Shown here: positions 9,416 through 19,039 of the stretch, one piece after another
Layout of the letters: each line of letters starts with the position of its first letter
Position numbering within the stretch: the stretch's first letter is position 1
NCBI RefSeq assembly: GCF_026013605.1
Contig: NZ_JAPDPJ010000029.1
Location: 1-64,000 of the forward strand
DNA: 64,000 nt
Direction of reading: 5' to 3'
Origin: Plebeiibacterium sediminum
Lineage (GTDB): Bacteria; Bacteroidota; Bacteroidia; Bacteroidales; Marinilabiliaceae
Notes under the pieces: model-generated
Told to the model about the DNA's origin: nothing
Database searches by the model: none
What the model saw: the letters and a program-made list of their open reading frames with translations, nothing else
Position numbers and translations under genes: made by a program

Positions 9416-10333
9416 CTAACCTTTTACAAAAATGGATTTAATAACATGTTGAGCCATTTTAGGATTTTCTTTTAATCTGCGAGTAGAATATCCAAACCAA
9501 TCTTTTCCGTATGGAACATAAACTCTCATGTCATGACCTTCGCCAACAATACTATTTCTTAATTCAGGTGTTACTCCATATAACATCTGAAATTCATACA
9601 TATCTTTAGGTACATTGTGTTTTTTAATTAATTCTAATGCACCATTTATTAATTTTTTATCATGGGTTGCAATACCAACATGTACTCCGTTAAATAATAA
9701 TTTGTCAAGTATTTTTAAATAATTATCATTTATCTTTTTCGGATCTTTAATAGAAATATCTTCTGATTCTATATAAATTCCTTTACAAAGTCTGAAGTTT
9801 AAAGGAGAATCAGGAGTATGTAATTTTAATAAGTTATCTACATCACTTTCTGTTCTGTACAAATATGCTTGTATTACCAAACCTACATTGTGTGGAAATT
9901 CTAACTTTAATCTTTTGTATAAAGTCATTTCCAGATCAACACACTCAGCATCTTCCATGTCAATGCGAACAAAACTATTGTATTTAGCCGCTAAAGCGAC
10001 AATAGTTCTTATGTTTTGGTAACATTTTTCAGGATCGATCAATAAACCAAAACTTGTTGGTTTTATAGAGTAGTTACCATTAATCTTTGCATTCTGAAAA
10101 GCATCAACAATTCTTAGATATTGGTCACGGTTTTCATCAGCCTGGCTAATGTTAGTAATAAATTCACCTAAGAGATCCACAGTTACTTTTACGCCATGCT
10201 CATTTAAGCTCTTAGAGGCCAGTATGGCTTCATCAATAGTTTCTCCGGCAATATATTTTTTTGAAAAAATCCAAACAAATTTTTTCGGGAAGTGCGGGAT
10301 TACAGATGCTATTGCTTTATTTATCATATTCAT
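9416..10333 (-). CDS. Proline dehydrogenase
   Basis: Monofunctional FAD-dependent enzyme of 305 residues that oxidises L-proline to pyrroline-5-carboxylate and passes electrons to the quinone pool at the inner face of the membrane. It has the expected TIM-barrel motifs: VRIDMED, VIQAYLYRTE, FRLCKGIYIE, EFQMLYGV and the C-terminal YVPYGKDWFGYSTRRLKEN, whose arginines bind the proline carboxylate. The pyrroline-5-carboxylate dehydrogenase partner is not in this window. It is separately transcribed and has its own terminator. Confidence 0.94.
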   Translation of the reverse strand: MNMINKAIASVIPHFPKKFVWIFSKKYIAGETIDEAILASKSLNEHGVKVTVDLLGEFITNISQADENRDQYLRIVDAFQNAKINGNYSIKPTSFGLLIDPEKCYQNIRTIVALAAKYNSFVRIDMEDAECVDLEMTLYKRLKLEFPHNVGLVIQAYLYRTESDVDNLLKLHTPDSPLNFRLCKGIYIESEDISIKDPKKINDNYLKILDKLLFNGVHVGIATHDKKLINGALELIKKHNVPKDMYEFQMLYGVTPELRNSIVGEGHDMRVYVPYGKDWFGYSTRRLKENPKMAQHVIKSIFVKG

Positions 10334-10745
10334 AAATTAAATAACTAATGTAACTGTTGTTTGAGTTTTGACTCAACGAAGATTATTACGAAATAGGGTT
10401 CCGTTGATGGTGTAAAATTCCTTCTAAAAACAAATAAAAAAAATGACTAATCTCATCAAACCCCTATGTATGTTGCGTTTCTGACATAAATCATGTAATT
10501 TACAAAAATTAACAGTGTATTAAATATCGATGGGAGATTAAGGTTTTATATGCTATCATGTGAGATGTCTCTATTTAACAAAATTAAACTGATGATTTTC
10601 TTACGTTAATAATTGTGAAGGAAATGTCTGACAGTTATTTAGGTTTAAACTTTTATTTTTCACTACTCATCGAAAAAAAAAGTCATTTCATCAAAACTAT
10701 TTTATAAAATGCTCGTTTAATAGCGTAACACAAAACAAGACCAAG
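10334..10745. other. Divergent intergenic region, no gene seen
   Basis: 412 bp lie between the divergent proline dehydrogenase and PKD-protein genes. The region is AT-rich and must hold both promoters. TCTCATCAAAC near 10453 and TTTCATCAAAAC near 10685 are loosely similar, but I find no convincing palindrome, RNA gene or ORF. Confidence 0.6.
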
Positions 10746-13700
10746 GTGAAGAATCAACACAACACAACAAAACACCTGGTTGCATTATTAATATTGACAT
10801 TTAGTTATTTGCATGGTATGTATGCTCAGGATTGCGCGTACCTGTCAAAGGCAAATGATATTTTTCCGGATGGGAAGTGTGCACCTGTAACTGTTCAGTG
10901 GGAGGTGACATACAGAGGTGTCGGTTATAGTGGAACAGGTAAAATAGAAATTCAATATGATTGGGATGATGGTAATCCTGTGGAAGTCATTGAGGCTACT
11001 TTAAATGATGCCGGACTAAAGGAATATATTGCCACGCATTCGCATGTCTATCCAACTACAGGTGATGTTTGTAATTATCATCCAAGGGCAACTTTGGTTG
11101 TTAATGGTACAGTTTGTACAAGTTCTGTTCAGGAACAGATTGTTACTGTTTGGGATACGGATGATAGAAATGGTGGGGAATTAGCGATAGATCCTAAAGT
11201 TTATCCTATTTGTGTTGGCAATGGAGCTACGTTTAATTTTACAGACAATAGCCAATGGAATTGTACGCCACCTGATGAAAATGACGTTGTTAATAACGAG
11301 GATCGTTGGATTCAGTGGATTTACGGAACTGGTGGAACAACCATTACTGATGCTCAGGTTGGAGGAGTTGTTCGTGCATATCCTTTTACCGGAAGTATAG
11401 ATTATATTCCAGGTCCTGTTGAAGGGCCAATTGCTCCGTATAATACATCTCTTGATATTACCATTCCGGATTATTATCCTGTGGGTTCCTTTTTTGAAGT
11501 GACCTTGCGTAACTGGAATGTTTGTAATCCTTATGATGCTGACTTATCGGATGGTTTACCGCCTTCTGATGTTTTGAATGGAGATTATCCTCCGGTAACA
11601 ACAACTGCTATGGCTCTTATTGTTGCGCTTCCAGATGCAACAATTCAAAATGTACCGGCTGTTTGTGTTTCAGATGATCCTTTTTATTTAATAGCAGCAG
11701 ATGCCGGAGGGCAATGGAGTGGTCCAGGTATAGCAAATACAACTAGTTCTTTATTCGACCCGAAACTAGCGGGACCAGGAACTCATACGATTACTTATTC
11801 TATTATTGATGCCAATGGTTGTTCGGATATAGGCACTGTTGATATTACTGTTCTTGGAGGGCCAACTGCAAATATTTTGCAGGGAGATCAGGTTAGTCTT
11901 TGTCCGGGGGTAAATATTGCGTTGGATGGAAATCCTTCCGGAGGTCTGTCACCATATTCACATCTTTGGAAAGGAGATATAGTTTATTTGGATGATACAT
12001 CAATACAAACACCTGACTTTTCAACTACATCTGTGGGGGCTTATGAACTTGTTTATAAGGTTACTGATGATAATGGCTGTTTTGATGAAGATACTCTAGA
12101 TATTAATGTGGAGGCTGTGAATATTTCATTTGCTAATCCAACAATAGTCGTATGTCAAGGTGAAATCATAACGCTTAATCCGGCACCCTCTGGTGGTTCG
12201 GAAGCTTTTGTTTTTCATCAATGGACAGGAATACGTATTGATAAATTGTCAGATACAAGCATTCAAAACCCTGTGTTTACCACTGATGAAACAGGTACTT
12301 TTACTTTTACTTATACCGTCCGTGATTCTCAAAATTGTGAAGATTCCGATGATATTACTGTCATCGTAAATGAGAAACCTATAGCTAATGCTGGTTTAGA
12401 TATTGAAATATGTGGTTTGCAAACAGCTTTAAATGCTACAGCAAGTGTTGGTTCTGGTATGTGGAAAGTAGTTAGTGGTTCTGGTTTATTATCATTTACG
12501 GGTTTTGATATTCCTGATCCTTCAATTACTTCAGATAGTTATGGAGATTATACATTAAGATGGATCGAAGATAATAACTCCTGTATGGATTCTGCAGATA
12601 TTCAGGTAAGATTCATAGAAACGCCAATGCCAACAGTAATGGCTGATAAAGATACGTGTGGGTTAAGTATGAAATTGATTGCTGAAGCCCATGTTGGAAC
12701 AAGTATCTGGAAAAAAACAGAGGGACCTGGAAATGCTACTTTTTCTCAGGAGTTAAATGATACCACAATGGTTCAGGTAGATATTCCTGGAGTCTACAAA
12801 TTTGCTTATGTTGAGGATAATGGTGGTGGTTGTATCGGAAGCGATACCGTTGAAATTAATTTTTATCAAATACCAGAGGCTATAATTACACCACCTCCTG
12901 CAGTTCAATGTACACCTTTCGAAATTCAGTTCGAAAATAATTCATTAAATGCAGACACTTATTATTGGGATTTTGGCAATGGAAATATCTCAGCGGAAGA
13001 AGATCCTATACAAACATTTAGCAATAACACTCCCAATCCGGTAAGTTATAATATAAAGCTTATTACAAATACATTAAACGGATGTTCGGATACTCTAAAT
13101 ACTGCGATAACCATTGCTCCGGCACCGGTTTCGTATTTTGAAATGAATAATTCTGTTGGGTGTAGTCCATTAACAACAGATTTTATTAATAAATCTCAAG
13201 GTGCAGATAATTATGAATGGACGTTTGGTGACGGATCTGCAGCAGAAACAACTGAGCATGCAACACATACTTTTGTAAATGAAGAAACTTTTATACAGAG
13301 TTTTGGGGTTCAGTTGGTTGTAAATAATAGTTATGGATGTACAGATACTTCAAAATTGTTTACCACTGTTTATCCTCGTCAGAATTTTAATTTAGTGGCA
13401 ACTCCCGATAGCGGTTGTTCACCTTTGAGTGTTAGTTTTATTGCAGATCCTGGCGGATTCAAGTATGAATGGGATATGGGTGATGGAAATGTTAATCAGG
13501 GAGTGAATCAAAATGTACAACTGTATACCAATGAGTCAACAGGTAAAGAGGAGCATACAGTGACTTTATATACCACATCTGTATATGGTTGTATTGATAC
13601 CACAGAGGTAGATGTAACAGTATTGCCATCACCAACAACTTATTTCGAACCTAATGATTTTGCAATATGTTCACCTAAGCAGGTAACTTTTATTAATCAC

Positions 13701-15695
13701 ACTGAGGATATTGAAACTTCATATTGGGATTTTGGTGATGGAAATAATTTAAGTGTAACAGGTAGTCAACAAGTTGATCATACCTATGTAAATAATAATT
13801 TATTCGCACAGAATTATCAAATAAGACTAGTAACCGAAAATGCTTTTGGTTGTAAAGATTCAATGGATGGTTTTACAACTGTAAATCCAGCAGTTACTGC
13901 CTCTATTTCAGGAGGAGCAACAGCCTGTTCTCCATATGCCGTTCAGTTTTTGAATGAGTCAGTTGGTGCTGTGAGTTATTTCTGGGATTTTGATGATGGT
14001 AATACTTCAAATAATATAATTGGAGTTCATGTTTTTGAAAATCCAGGTGATGATTCAATGGACTTTAATGTGAGTATGATTGCAAACTCTGCCTATGGCT
14101 GCAGTGATACAGCATATGCAACAGTAACAGTTCTGCCATCGCCGGATACATATTTTGAGCCCAATGACTTTTCTGTCTGCTCACCAAAATTGGTTGAGTT
14201 TACCAACTATACTGAGAATATTACATCGTCGCAATGGACTTTTGGTGATGGAGCAATAGAAACGGTGGATGGAAATCAGAGTATTACTCATACCTATTAT
14301 AATGATAAGTTTACACCTCTTGATTATCGTATTCGTTTGATAACCGAAAATGCTTTTGGTTGTAGAGACTCAATGGATGGATACACCAGTGTAAATCCAA
14401 ATGTTCAAGCTGTTATAACAGGTTCAGGAGAGGGTTGTACTCCATTAGAAGTTAGCTTAGGTAACGAATCAATTGGAGCAAATGAATTTTTATGGAATTA
14501 TGGAGATGGAAATACATCTGCAAATTATTTGGGTTTAAATACTTTTGAAAACAATTCAGATGATGATCAGGAGTATGAAGTATCATTGATTGCAACATCT
14601 ATTTATGGTTGTGTGGATACTGCATATACCAATGTAAATGTATTTGCCACACCAAAGCCTTCATTTATTGTTACGCCGGAATATCAGCAAATGCCTGCAT
14701 CTACTGTAGATATAGATAATACAACACCCGGAAATCAATGGAGTTACGAGTGGCATTTTGGTGATGGAGAGACTTCGGATTTATCAGAGCCGGGATCGCA
14801 CACTTATGTAAATTCGGGTGCTTTTACTATTACATTAAAAGCTTACGATGGACAATGTTCGAATACAACGGAACATGAGATTGAAATTGCTCCTAATATT
14901 CCAGCTGTTTCATATGGACCGTCTTCGGAAGGTTGTCCAGCTTTAACTGTTGAATTTTATAGTGAAACTTTAGATGCTGAGAATTTCTTTTGGGAGTTTG
15001 GGGATGGAAATGTATCTGCAGAACCTAATCCCGTACATACTTATTACACGCCAGGTGAATATAATGTTAAATTAACAGTAACAGGTCCGGGAGGACAAAC
15101 CATTAAGGATGATTTAATGGTGAATGTATTCCCACAACCAACTGCTTTTTTCGAAGCTTATCCAAAAGTAGTAACCATCCCTGGTCAGAGTGTAACTTTT
15201 GCGAACAAATCAGTTGAGGCAGATTCTTATGTATGGAATTTTGGAAATGGAGATACTTCAACAGAGCAAAATCCGGTTTACGAATATTCCGAAGCAGGTA
15301 ACTATGATGTGACATTGGAAGCAACAAATGATTATGGATGCTTTGATGTTTATGAGTTAAATGAACCTATTATTGCCATAGAGGGTGGTGAAATTGCTTT
15401 TCCTAATGCATTTACACCAAATCCCGGAGGTGATAGTAGTGGGGAATACGTTTTTGGAGATAAGAATAACCATGTATTTTATCCTGCTGTTCAGGAGGGT
15501 ATTGAAGAATACAAACTACAGATATTCTCAAGGTGGGGACAATTGATATTTGAAAGTCATGATATTAAAATAGGGTGGAATGGATACTATAAAGGAAGCC
15601 TTTGTGCTCAGGGAGTTTATATCTGGAAAGTAACTTGCAGGTTTGGTACCGGTCAGGTGAAAGTGTATACTGGTGATGTAACATTAATAAGATAG
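10746..15695 (+). CDS. Large secreted PKD-repeat protein with type B T9SS C-terminal domain
   Basis: A protein of 1649 residues beginning at a GTG. A signal peptide (cleavage near MYAQ-D) directs Sec export. From about residue 720 on, roughly ten PKD domains can be counted by their W-x-FG-x-G-[DN] cores (for example WDFGNGN, WTFGDGS, WDMGDGN, WHFGDGE, WNFGNGD). The C-terminal ~95 residues begin FPNAFTPN and contain FSRWGQLIFES and WNGYYKG, the gliding-motility-associated type B sorting domain used by the type IX secretion system. Role: a cell-surface or released adhesin-like protein, by analogy with SprB. The next gene, 8 bp downstream, is the PorP/SprF partner typical of such substrates. Confidence 0.93.
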   Translation: MKNQHNTTKHLVALLILTFSYLHGMYAQDCAYLSKANDIFPDGKCAPVTVQWEVTYRGVGYSGTGKIEIQYDWDDGNPVEVIEATLNDAGLKEYIATHSHVYPTTGDVCNYHPRATLVVNGTVCTSSVQEQIVTVWDTDDRNGGELAIDPKVYPICVGNGATFNFTDNSQWNCTPPDENDVVNNEDRWIQWIYGTGGTTITDAQVGGVVRAYPFTGSIDYIPGPVEGPIAPYNTSLDITIPDYYPVGSFFEVTLRNWNVCNPYDADLSDGLPPSDVLNGDYPPVTTTAMALIVALPDATIQNVPAVCVSDDPFYLIAADAGGQWSGPGIANTTSSLFDPKLAGPGTHTITYSIIDANGCSDIGTVDITVLGGPTANILQGDQVSLCPGVNIALDGNPSGGLSPYSHLWKGDIVYLDDTSIQTPDFSTTSVGAYELVYKVTDDNGCFDEDTLDINVEAVNISFANPTIVVCQGEIITLNPAPSGGSEAFVFHQWTGIRIDKLSDTSIQNPVFTTDETGTFTFTYTVRDSQNCEDSDDITVIVNEKPIANAGLDIEICGLQTALNATASVGSGMWKVVSGSGLLSFTGFDIPDPSITSDSYGDYTLRWIEDNNSCMDSADIQVRFIETPMPTVMADKDTCGLSMKLIAEAHVGTSIWKKTEGPGNATFSQELNDTTMVQVDIPGVYKFAYVEDNGGGCIGSDTVEINFYQIPEAIITPPPAVQCTPFEIQFENNSLNADTYYWDFGNGNISAEEDPIQTFSNNTPNPVSYNIKLITNTLNGCSDTLNTAITIAPAPVSYFEMNNSVGCSPLTTDFINKSQGADNYEWTFGDGSAAETTEHATHTFVNEETFIQSFGVQLVVNNSYGCTDTSKLFTTVYPRQNFNLVATPDSGCSPLSVSFIADPGGFKYEWDMGDGNVNQGVNQNVQLYTNESTGKEEHTVTLYTTSVYGCIDTTEVDVTVLPSPTTYFEPNDFAICSPKQVTFINHTEDIETSYWDFGDGNNLSVTGSQQVDHTYVNNNLFAQNYQIRLVTENAFGCKDSMDGFTTVNPAVTASISGGATACSPYAVQFLNESVGAVSYFWDFDDGNTSNNIIGVHVFENPGDDSMDFNVSMIANSAYGCSDTAYATVTVLPSPDTYFEPNDFSVCSPKLVEFTNYTENITSSQWTFGDGAIETVDGNQSITHTYYNDKFTPLDYRIRLITENAFGCRDSMDGYTSVNPNVQAVITGSGEGCTPLEVSLGNESIGANEFLWNYGDGNTSANYLGLNTFENNSDDDQEYEVSLIATSIYGCVDTAYTNVNVFATPKPSFIVTPEYQQMPASTVDIDNTTPGNQWSYEWHFGDGETSDLSEPGSHTYVNSGAFTITLKAYDGQCSNTTEHEIEIAPNIPAVSYGPSSEGCPALTVEFYSETLDAENFFWEFGDGNVSAEPNPVHTYYTPGEYNVKLTVTGPGGQTIKDDLMVNVFPQPTAFFEAYPKVVTIPGQSVTFANKSVEADSYVWNFGNGDTSTEQNPVYEYSEAGNYDVTLEATNDYGCFDVYELNEPIIAIEGGEIAFPNAFTPNPGGDSSGEYVFGDKNNHVFYPAVQEGIEEYKLQIFSRWGQLIFESHDIKIGWNGYYKGSLCAQGVYIWKVTCRFGTGQVKVYTGDVTLIR
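13623..14642 (+). repeat. Internal tandem repeat, 510-bp (170-residue) unit of two PKD domains
   Basis: Two adjacent units start at codons 13623 and 14133, exactly 510 bp apart. They share LPSPxTYFEPNDF, CSPK, TENAFGC, DSMDG and VNP blocks at matching places. A diverged third unit appears to begin at 14643 (VFATPKPSF), again 510 bp on. This is a recent in-frame duplication inside the PKD gene. Confidence 0.85.
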
Positions 15696-15703
15696 GATAG
15701 GGG

Positions 15704-16777
15704 ATGATGTCAGGAATATTAAAACATACTTTTTTATCTGTTGCATTGTTGTTTGTCTTTGTTCAACTAAGGGCTCAGGATCCGCATTTCTCACAATTTT
15801 ATGCTAATCCATTGTATATGAGTCCCTCGTTAGCTGGATCTACAGATGGAGGTCGTTTGGTGGCAAATTACAGAAATCAGTGGCCAGGTGTTAATACGGC
15901 CTACAAAACCTATGCTGTTTCATTCGATAATTTTTTTCATACTATTAATAGTGGAATTGGATTAATGCTTTATCAGGATGTAGCTGGTTCTGCAGGATTA
16001 ACAACCAGTCAGTTTGGGTTTCAATATAGCTATAATCTGGTATTGAACGACGAGTGGCAGGTAATTCCCGGATTGCAGTTTACTTACGGAAATAAATCTA
16101 TTGATTTTAGTAAGCTAAATTTTGGTGATGAGATGATTGGTACCGGAGGTTCAGGTTCCTGGCAAAGACTGAATAATGAAAAGGCCAATTACATCGATTT
16201 TGCATCTTCTGTATTTTTATATAGTTCAAAATATTGGTTTGGTTTAACCGTTGATCATCTGGCTCAACCTAATTATACATTCTTGAATGAAGAAATGAAA
16301 ATGTCTCTTAAGTACGTTTTATTTGGAGGGATGAATATTTGGACAGAAAGAAGTAGGACCAAGGGGGTAAGTAGATCATTTTCGTTTAGTTACAGGTTTC
16401 AGCATCAGTTAAAGAATACACAAACCGATTTAGGGGTTTATTGGCATAATGATCCTTTAGAGATTGGTGTTTGGTACAGAGGTGTGCCTTTTATATCTAC
16501 AGATAGAGCAAGTAATGTAAATCAGGATGCTATTGTAGCTTTGTTATCCTATAATTATGGACCTTTTCGCATCGGTTATAGTTATGATGTGTCGATCTCA
16601 GGTTTGGGATGGAATGCTCAGGGAGCTCATGAATTATCCTTAATATTTGAATTTAATCAAAGAGGAAGTTTAAGAATGAATGGCAAGCGACCAGCGCTTC
16701 CTTGTTCTGAGACAGCAAATCCATTGTCGAGTACATCCAGAAGTAAATACAAGAGATCGCGTAGACGAATTTTTTAA
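15704..16777 (+). CDS. PorP/SprF family type IX secretion membrane protein
   Basis: Outer-membrane protein of 357 residues. The signal peptide ends at LRAQ, and QDPHFSQFYANPLYMSPSLAGS is the diagnostic PorP/SprF N-terminal signature. The remainder alternates like a beta-barrel. The C-terminal tail after about residue 320 is basic and serine-rich (RSKYKRSRRRIF), unusual for an outer-membrane barrel end, and probably lies outside the barrel. Family members are needed to secrete or anchor type B CTD substrates such as SprB. Its position 8 bp after the PKD gene makes that protein its likely client. Confidence 0.94.
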   Translation: MMSGILKHTFLSVALLFVFVQLRAQDPHFSQFYANPLYMSPSLAGSTDGGRLVANYRNQWPGVNTAYKTYAVSFDNFFHTINSGIGLMLYQDVAGSAGLTTSQFGFQYSYNLVLNDEWQVIPGLQFTYGNKSIDFSKLNFGDEMIGTGGSGSWQRLNNEKANYIDFASSVFLYSSKYWFGLTVDHLAQPNYTFLNEEMKMSLKYVLFGGMNIWTERSRTKGVSRSFSFSYRFQHQLKNTQTDLGVYWHNDPLEIGVWYRGVPFISTDRASNVNQDAIVALLSYNYGPFRIGYSYDVSISGLGWNAQGAHELSLIFEFNQRGSLRMNGKRPALPCSETANPLSSTSRSKYKRSRRRIF

Positions 16778-16832
16778 GATGGCATTGTAATTAAAATTAA
16801 AATATACCTCTAATCTTAAATTATAAAAATAT

Positions 16833-16868
16833 AAAGCCCGGAAGTACTAACTTGCCGGGCTTTAATTT
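16833..16868. terminator. Bidirectional terminator
   Basis: AAAGCCCGG and CCGGGCTTT form a 9-bp GC-rich stem with a 13-nt loop. AATTTTT follows on the plus side and an A-rich tract precedes it, so it can serve both the PorP/SprF gene and the convergent heat-shock gene. Confidence 0.85.
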
Positions 16869-16887
16869 TTATGAGTAATATATGTTG

Positions 16888-17319
16888 TTATGAAATCTCT
16901 ACCATTCGTGCAGGTCTTGGCTTTACTTCTTCTCGTTTTGGAAGAGTAATGTTTAAAACGCCATTTTCATATGCAGCGGTAATGTTACCATCTTCAACTT
17001 TTTGTTTAGGAACAACAAAGCTTCTTGAAAATCCAGCATAGTTAAACTCTTGTTTTGAATATTTTACTGTCTCTTTTTCTTCAGATTTCTTTGCAGAAAC
17101 AGTAAGTTTTCCATTGTTATATTCAATGTTAAAATCTTCTTTATTTAATCCCGGAGCAGCAAGTTCAATAACAAATTTGTCATCGTTTTCAAGGATATTT
17201 ACAGCTGGTAATGACTGGCTACCGCAATATAATCCGTTTTGATTCATGTAAAAATCTCCATTCATAAAGTTATTCCATAATGAATCATAATCTCTGTTTA
17301 CTTTTCTAACTAGTGTCAT
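16888..17319 (-). CDS. Small heat-shock protein, Hsp20/alpha-crystallin family
   Basis: ATP-independent holdase chaperone of 143 residues. The alpha-crystallin domain spans about residues 42-130 (FVIELAAPGLNKEDFNIEY ... YENGVLNITLPK), with the conserved A-x-x-x-G-V-L motif as AAYENGVLNI. The C-terminal tail ends RPARMVEIS, and the usual I-x-I/V motif is approximated by MVEI. An AGGAG sequence 8-12 bp upstream of the ATG supports the start. About 120-165 bp upstream lies a duplicated 15-bp element that could govern heat-shock expression. Confidence 0.94.
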   Translation of the reverse strand: MTLVRKVNRDYDSLWNNFMNGDFYMNQNGLYCGSQSLPAVNILENDDKFVIELAAPGLNKEDFNIEYNNGKLTVSAKKSEEKETVKYSKQEFNYAGFSRSFVVPKQKVEDGNITAAYENGVLNITLPKREEVKPRPARMVEIS

Positions 17320-17437
17320 AACTAAAATCTCCTATTTTAAATTTTTAATATTTCAATAATTAATTCTGAACACTTTATTTCAAATGAAATGCCATATGAT
17401 AAAAAAGGTAAAAGAGGCAGAATAATGGACTATGTAA

Positions 17438-17484
17438 TGACAAAATGGCTTATATTGCAGTCCTAGTGGTGACAAAATGGCTTA
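17438..17484 (-). promoter_or_regulatory. Duplicated 15-bp element TGACAAAATGGCTTA
   Basis: Two identical copies at 17438-17452 and 17470-17484 have start points 32 bp apart, about three helical turns, so both would face the same side of DNA. They lie upstream of hsp20. Operator function is inference. Confidence 0.6.
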
Positions 17485-17730
17485 AAGAAGCTGGTTTTTT
17501 GAAAATATGCAAAGGAATTTTAAATATTGAGGAGCAGACCTTCTTAAAATTCTAATGTTTTCTCAGGAGTGGAGTAATTCTAAAATCGACCTCAGATTAA
17601 AAATAGTCGGTAAAATTAAGGTATTGATAACAGAGGGGTAATGATAAGGAAGTAATAAACGTAGATATTTGCTTTCGAAGAAAAAAACACATAAAAGTAA
17701 ATTTTCCTCCCAACAATTCCTGTGTGTACC

Positions 17731-17770
17731 GGAGGTCGTTTTCATTCCTGAATCGACCTCCTTTTTCTTT
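17731..17770 (+). terminator. Plus-strand terminator without a visible gene
   Basis: GGAGGTCG and CGACCTCC form an 8-bp stem with a 15-nt loop followed by TTTTTCTTTTT on the plus strand. No plus-strand gene precedes it after the PorP/SprF terminator at 16.8 kb. In the minus direction, which would suit the HD-PycTM gene, no T tract follows. Confidence 0.65.
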
Positions 17771-17795
17771 TTATATATTCTGCTGATTAGCTAAT

Positions 17796-19028
17796 TTATT
17801 GCATTTGAACAATGTAATTGTAGTTGGCAAATATCTTAATCATAAAAATAATGATTGAAACAAGTAAGCCGGCAACAAAGGTAATATAGCCTGTTCTTAA
17901 ATAACTGTATTTTTTATTCAACACTTTACCCAGGTAATATAAATCTCTGGTTAAAGTTTTATATAAATAATCTTTATCGTTTAACAATTCATCAATACTC
18001 CATTCAAAATCATCTAAATTCATTTTATGGAAGTTGCCAAAGAATACGATGTTACCTCTTCGTTTTATAACATCTTCTCTTGAAAGGATGCCGTGAGTGG
18101 TTCGAGGAATGGTAGAAATAATTGATATAATAATTGTAGTAATACTGCTGGTTACCAGGAATATTGCAGGCAGTGTTAAGTAAGGATTATTATCAAGTTT
18201 TGGAAATAATGTAGAAAGGACAATTGAAATAATGATGGCATTAACACTTATCAGCGTATTTGCCTTATCATCTGCTATACGGCTGAGGGTAACATGGTTT
18301 CTTAATTCAATACGGAACATTGTTTCTACACCCTTATCAGGCTTGCTCTTGTTTGTTTTTTTCTTAGTTGGTTTCTTCTTGAATTTTGTAGTTTCCTCAA
18401 CCAGTTTATCCAGCGATTCAATATTCATTTTAGATAATTCAATTAGTCGTGTTTTATTTTTTTCCTTTCCTGGATTATAATTTTCAATAGCATATTCAGT
18501 GTAGTACTTGTTTTCATCAAAGAAAACAATACACTCTTCAATCCATTTTTTGGGAGTGAGTTCTTTCCAATTACTGATCTCTTTATATAAATCAATGAAT
18601 GGCTTATAAATATAATTCCCCTTTTTAAGGTGGTTTAAATCAGCATCTTTAATGATGCCTTCATATACGTTTTCTGGTTTGTGCGATAGCTTGGTGGCTA
18701 AGATTAATTTCTTAATAAATTCAATTTTATCTTCGGCGATATTTTTTTTATGTAAGAATGTAGCAGCAAGTTCTGCGGATTTTATTTCATGATCTTTATG
18801 ATCTATGCAAGATGTTATATCATGAAATAAAGATGCAATTTGAAGTAATTCAATTTGCTCTCCGGTAATATCTTTTGTGTTTGAAGCAATTTCAGTAATT
18901 GCCAGAAAAACATTTTCGGTATGCTCCCAATTATGAAATGAAATTTCCGGATTTGAAGTTTCTTCTATTTTTTGTTTTACTTCATCATAGCATTCTCTAA
19001 CTAGTTCTGTATAGTTACCTTCAGTCAT
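17796..19028 (-). CDS. HD-domain phosphohydrolase fused to a PycTM (Pycsar effector-like) membrane domain
   Basis: Two-part protein of 410 residues. Residues 1-210 form an HD domain with metal ligands visible at His32/His36 (HNWEH), His69-Asp70 (FHD), His116 and Asp128/Asp130. A lysine-rich linker follows at 215-232. The C-terminal part, with SRIADDKANTLISVNA at about 249-264, hydrophobic helices near 258-275, 285-306 and 380-402, and NIVFFGNFH at 326-334, is the DUF5706/PycTM domain. That domain acts as the membrane-damaging effector in Pycsar antiphage systems. No nucleotidyl cyclase is nearby. It starts 11 bp after polyphosphate kinase ends, so the two are almost certainly co-transcribed. 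A housekeeping link to phosphate or nucleotide signalling is as likely as defence. Confidence 0.85.
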   Translation of the reverse strand: MTEGNYTELVRECYDEVKQKIEETSNPEISFHNWEHTENVFLAITEIASNTKDITGEQIELLQIASLFHDITSCIDHKDHEIKSAELAATFLHKKNIAEDKIEFIKKLILATKLSHKPENVYEGIIKDADLNHLKKGNYIYKPFIDLYKEISNWKELTPKKWIEECIVFFDENKYYTEYAIENYNPGKEKNKTRLIELSKMNIESLDKLVEETTKFKKKPTKKKTNKSKPDKGVETMFRIELRNHVTLSRIADDKANTLISVNAIIISIVLSTLFPKLDNNPYLTLPAIFLVTSSITTIIISIISTIPRTTHGILSREDVIKRRGNIVFFGNFHKMNLDDFEWSIDELLNDKDYLYKTLTRDLYYLGKVLNKKYSYLRTGYITFVAGLLVSIIIFMIKIFANYNYIVQMQ

Positions 19029-19039
19029 CTTCTGTTTTT

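Larger units (their letters stand above)
17320..17795. other. 476-bp intergenic region upstream of hsp20
   Basis: No convincing protein gene. It contains the two TGACAAAATGGCTTA copies at 17438-17484 and a plus-oriented terminator at 17731. A 60-codon minus-strand frame at 17563-17745 has no recognisable features and ends inside ordinary AT-rich sequence, so I do not call it. Confidence 0.55.

Noticed and set aside
17563-17745. 60-codon minus-strand frame upstream of hsp20
   Set aside because: It runs through the terminator hairpin, has no motif or recognisable start context, and is expected by chance.
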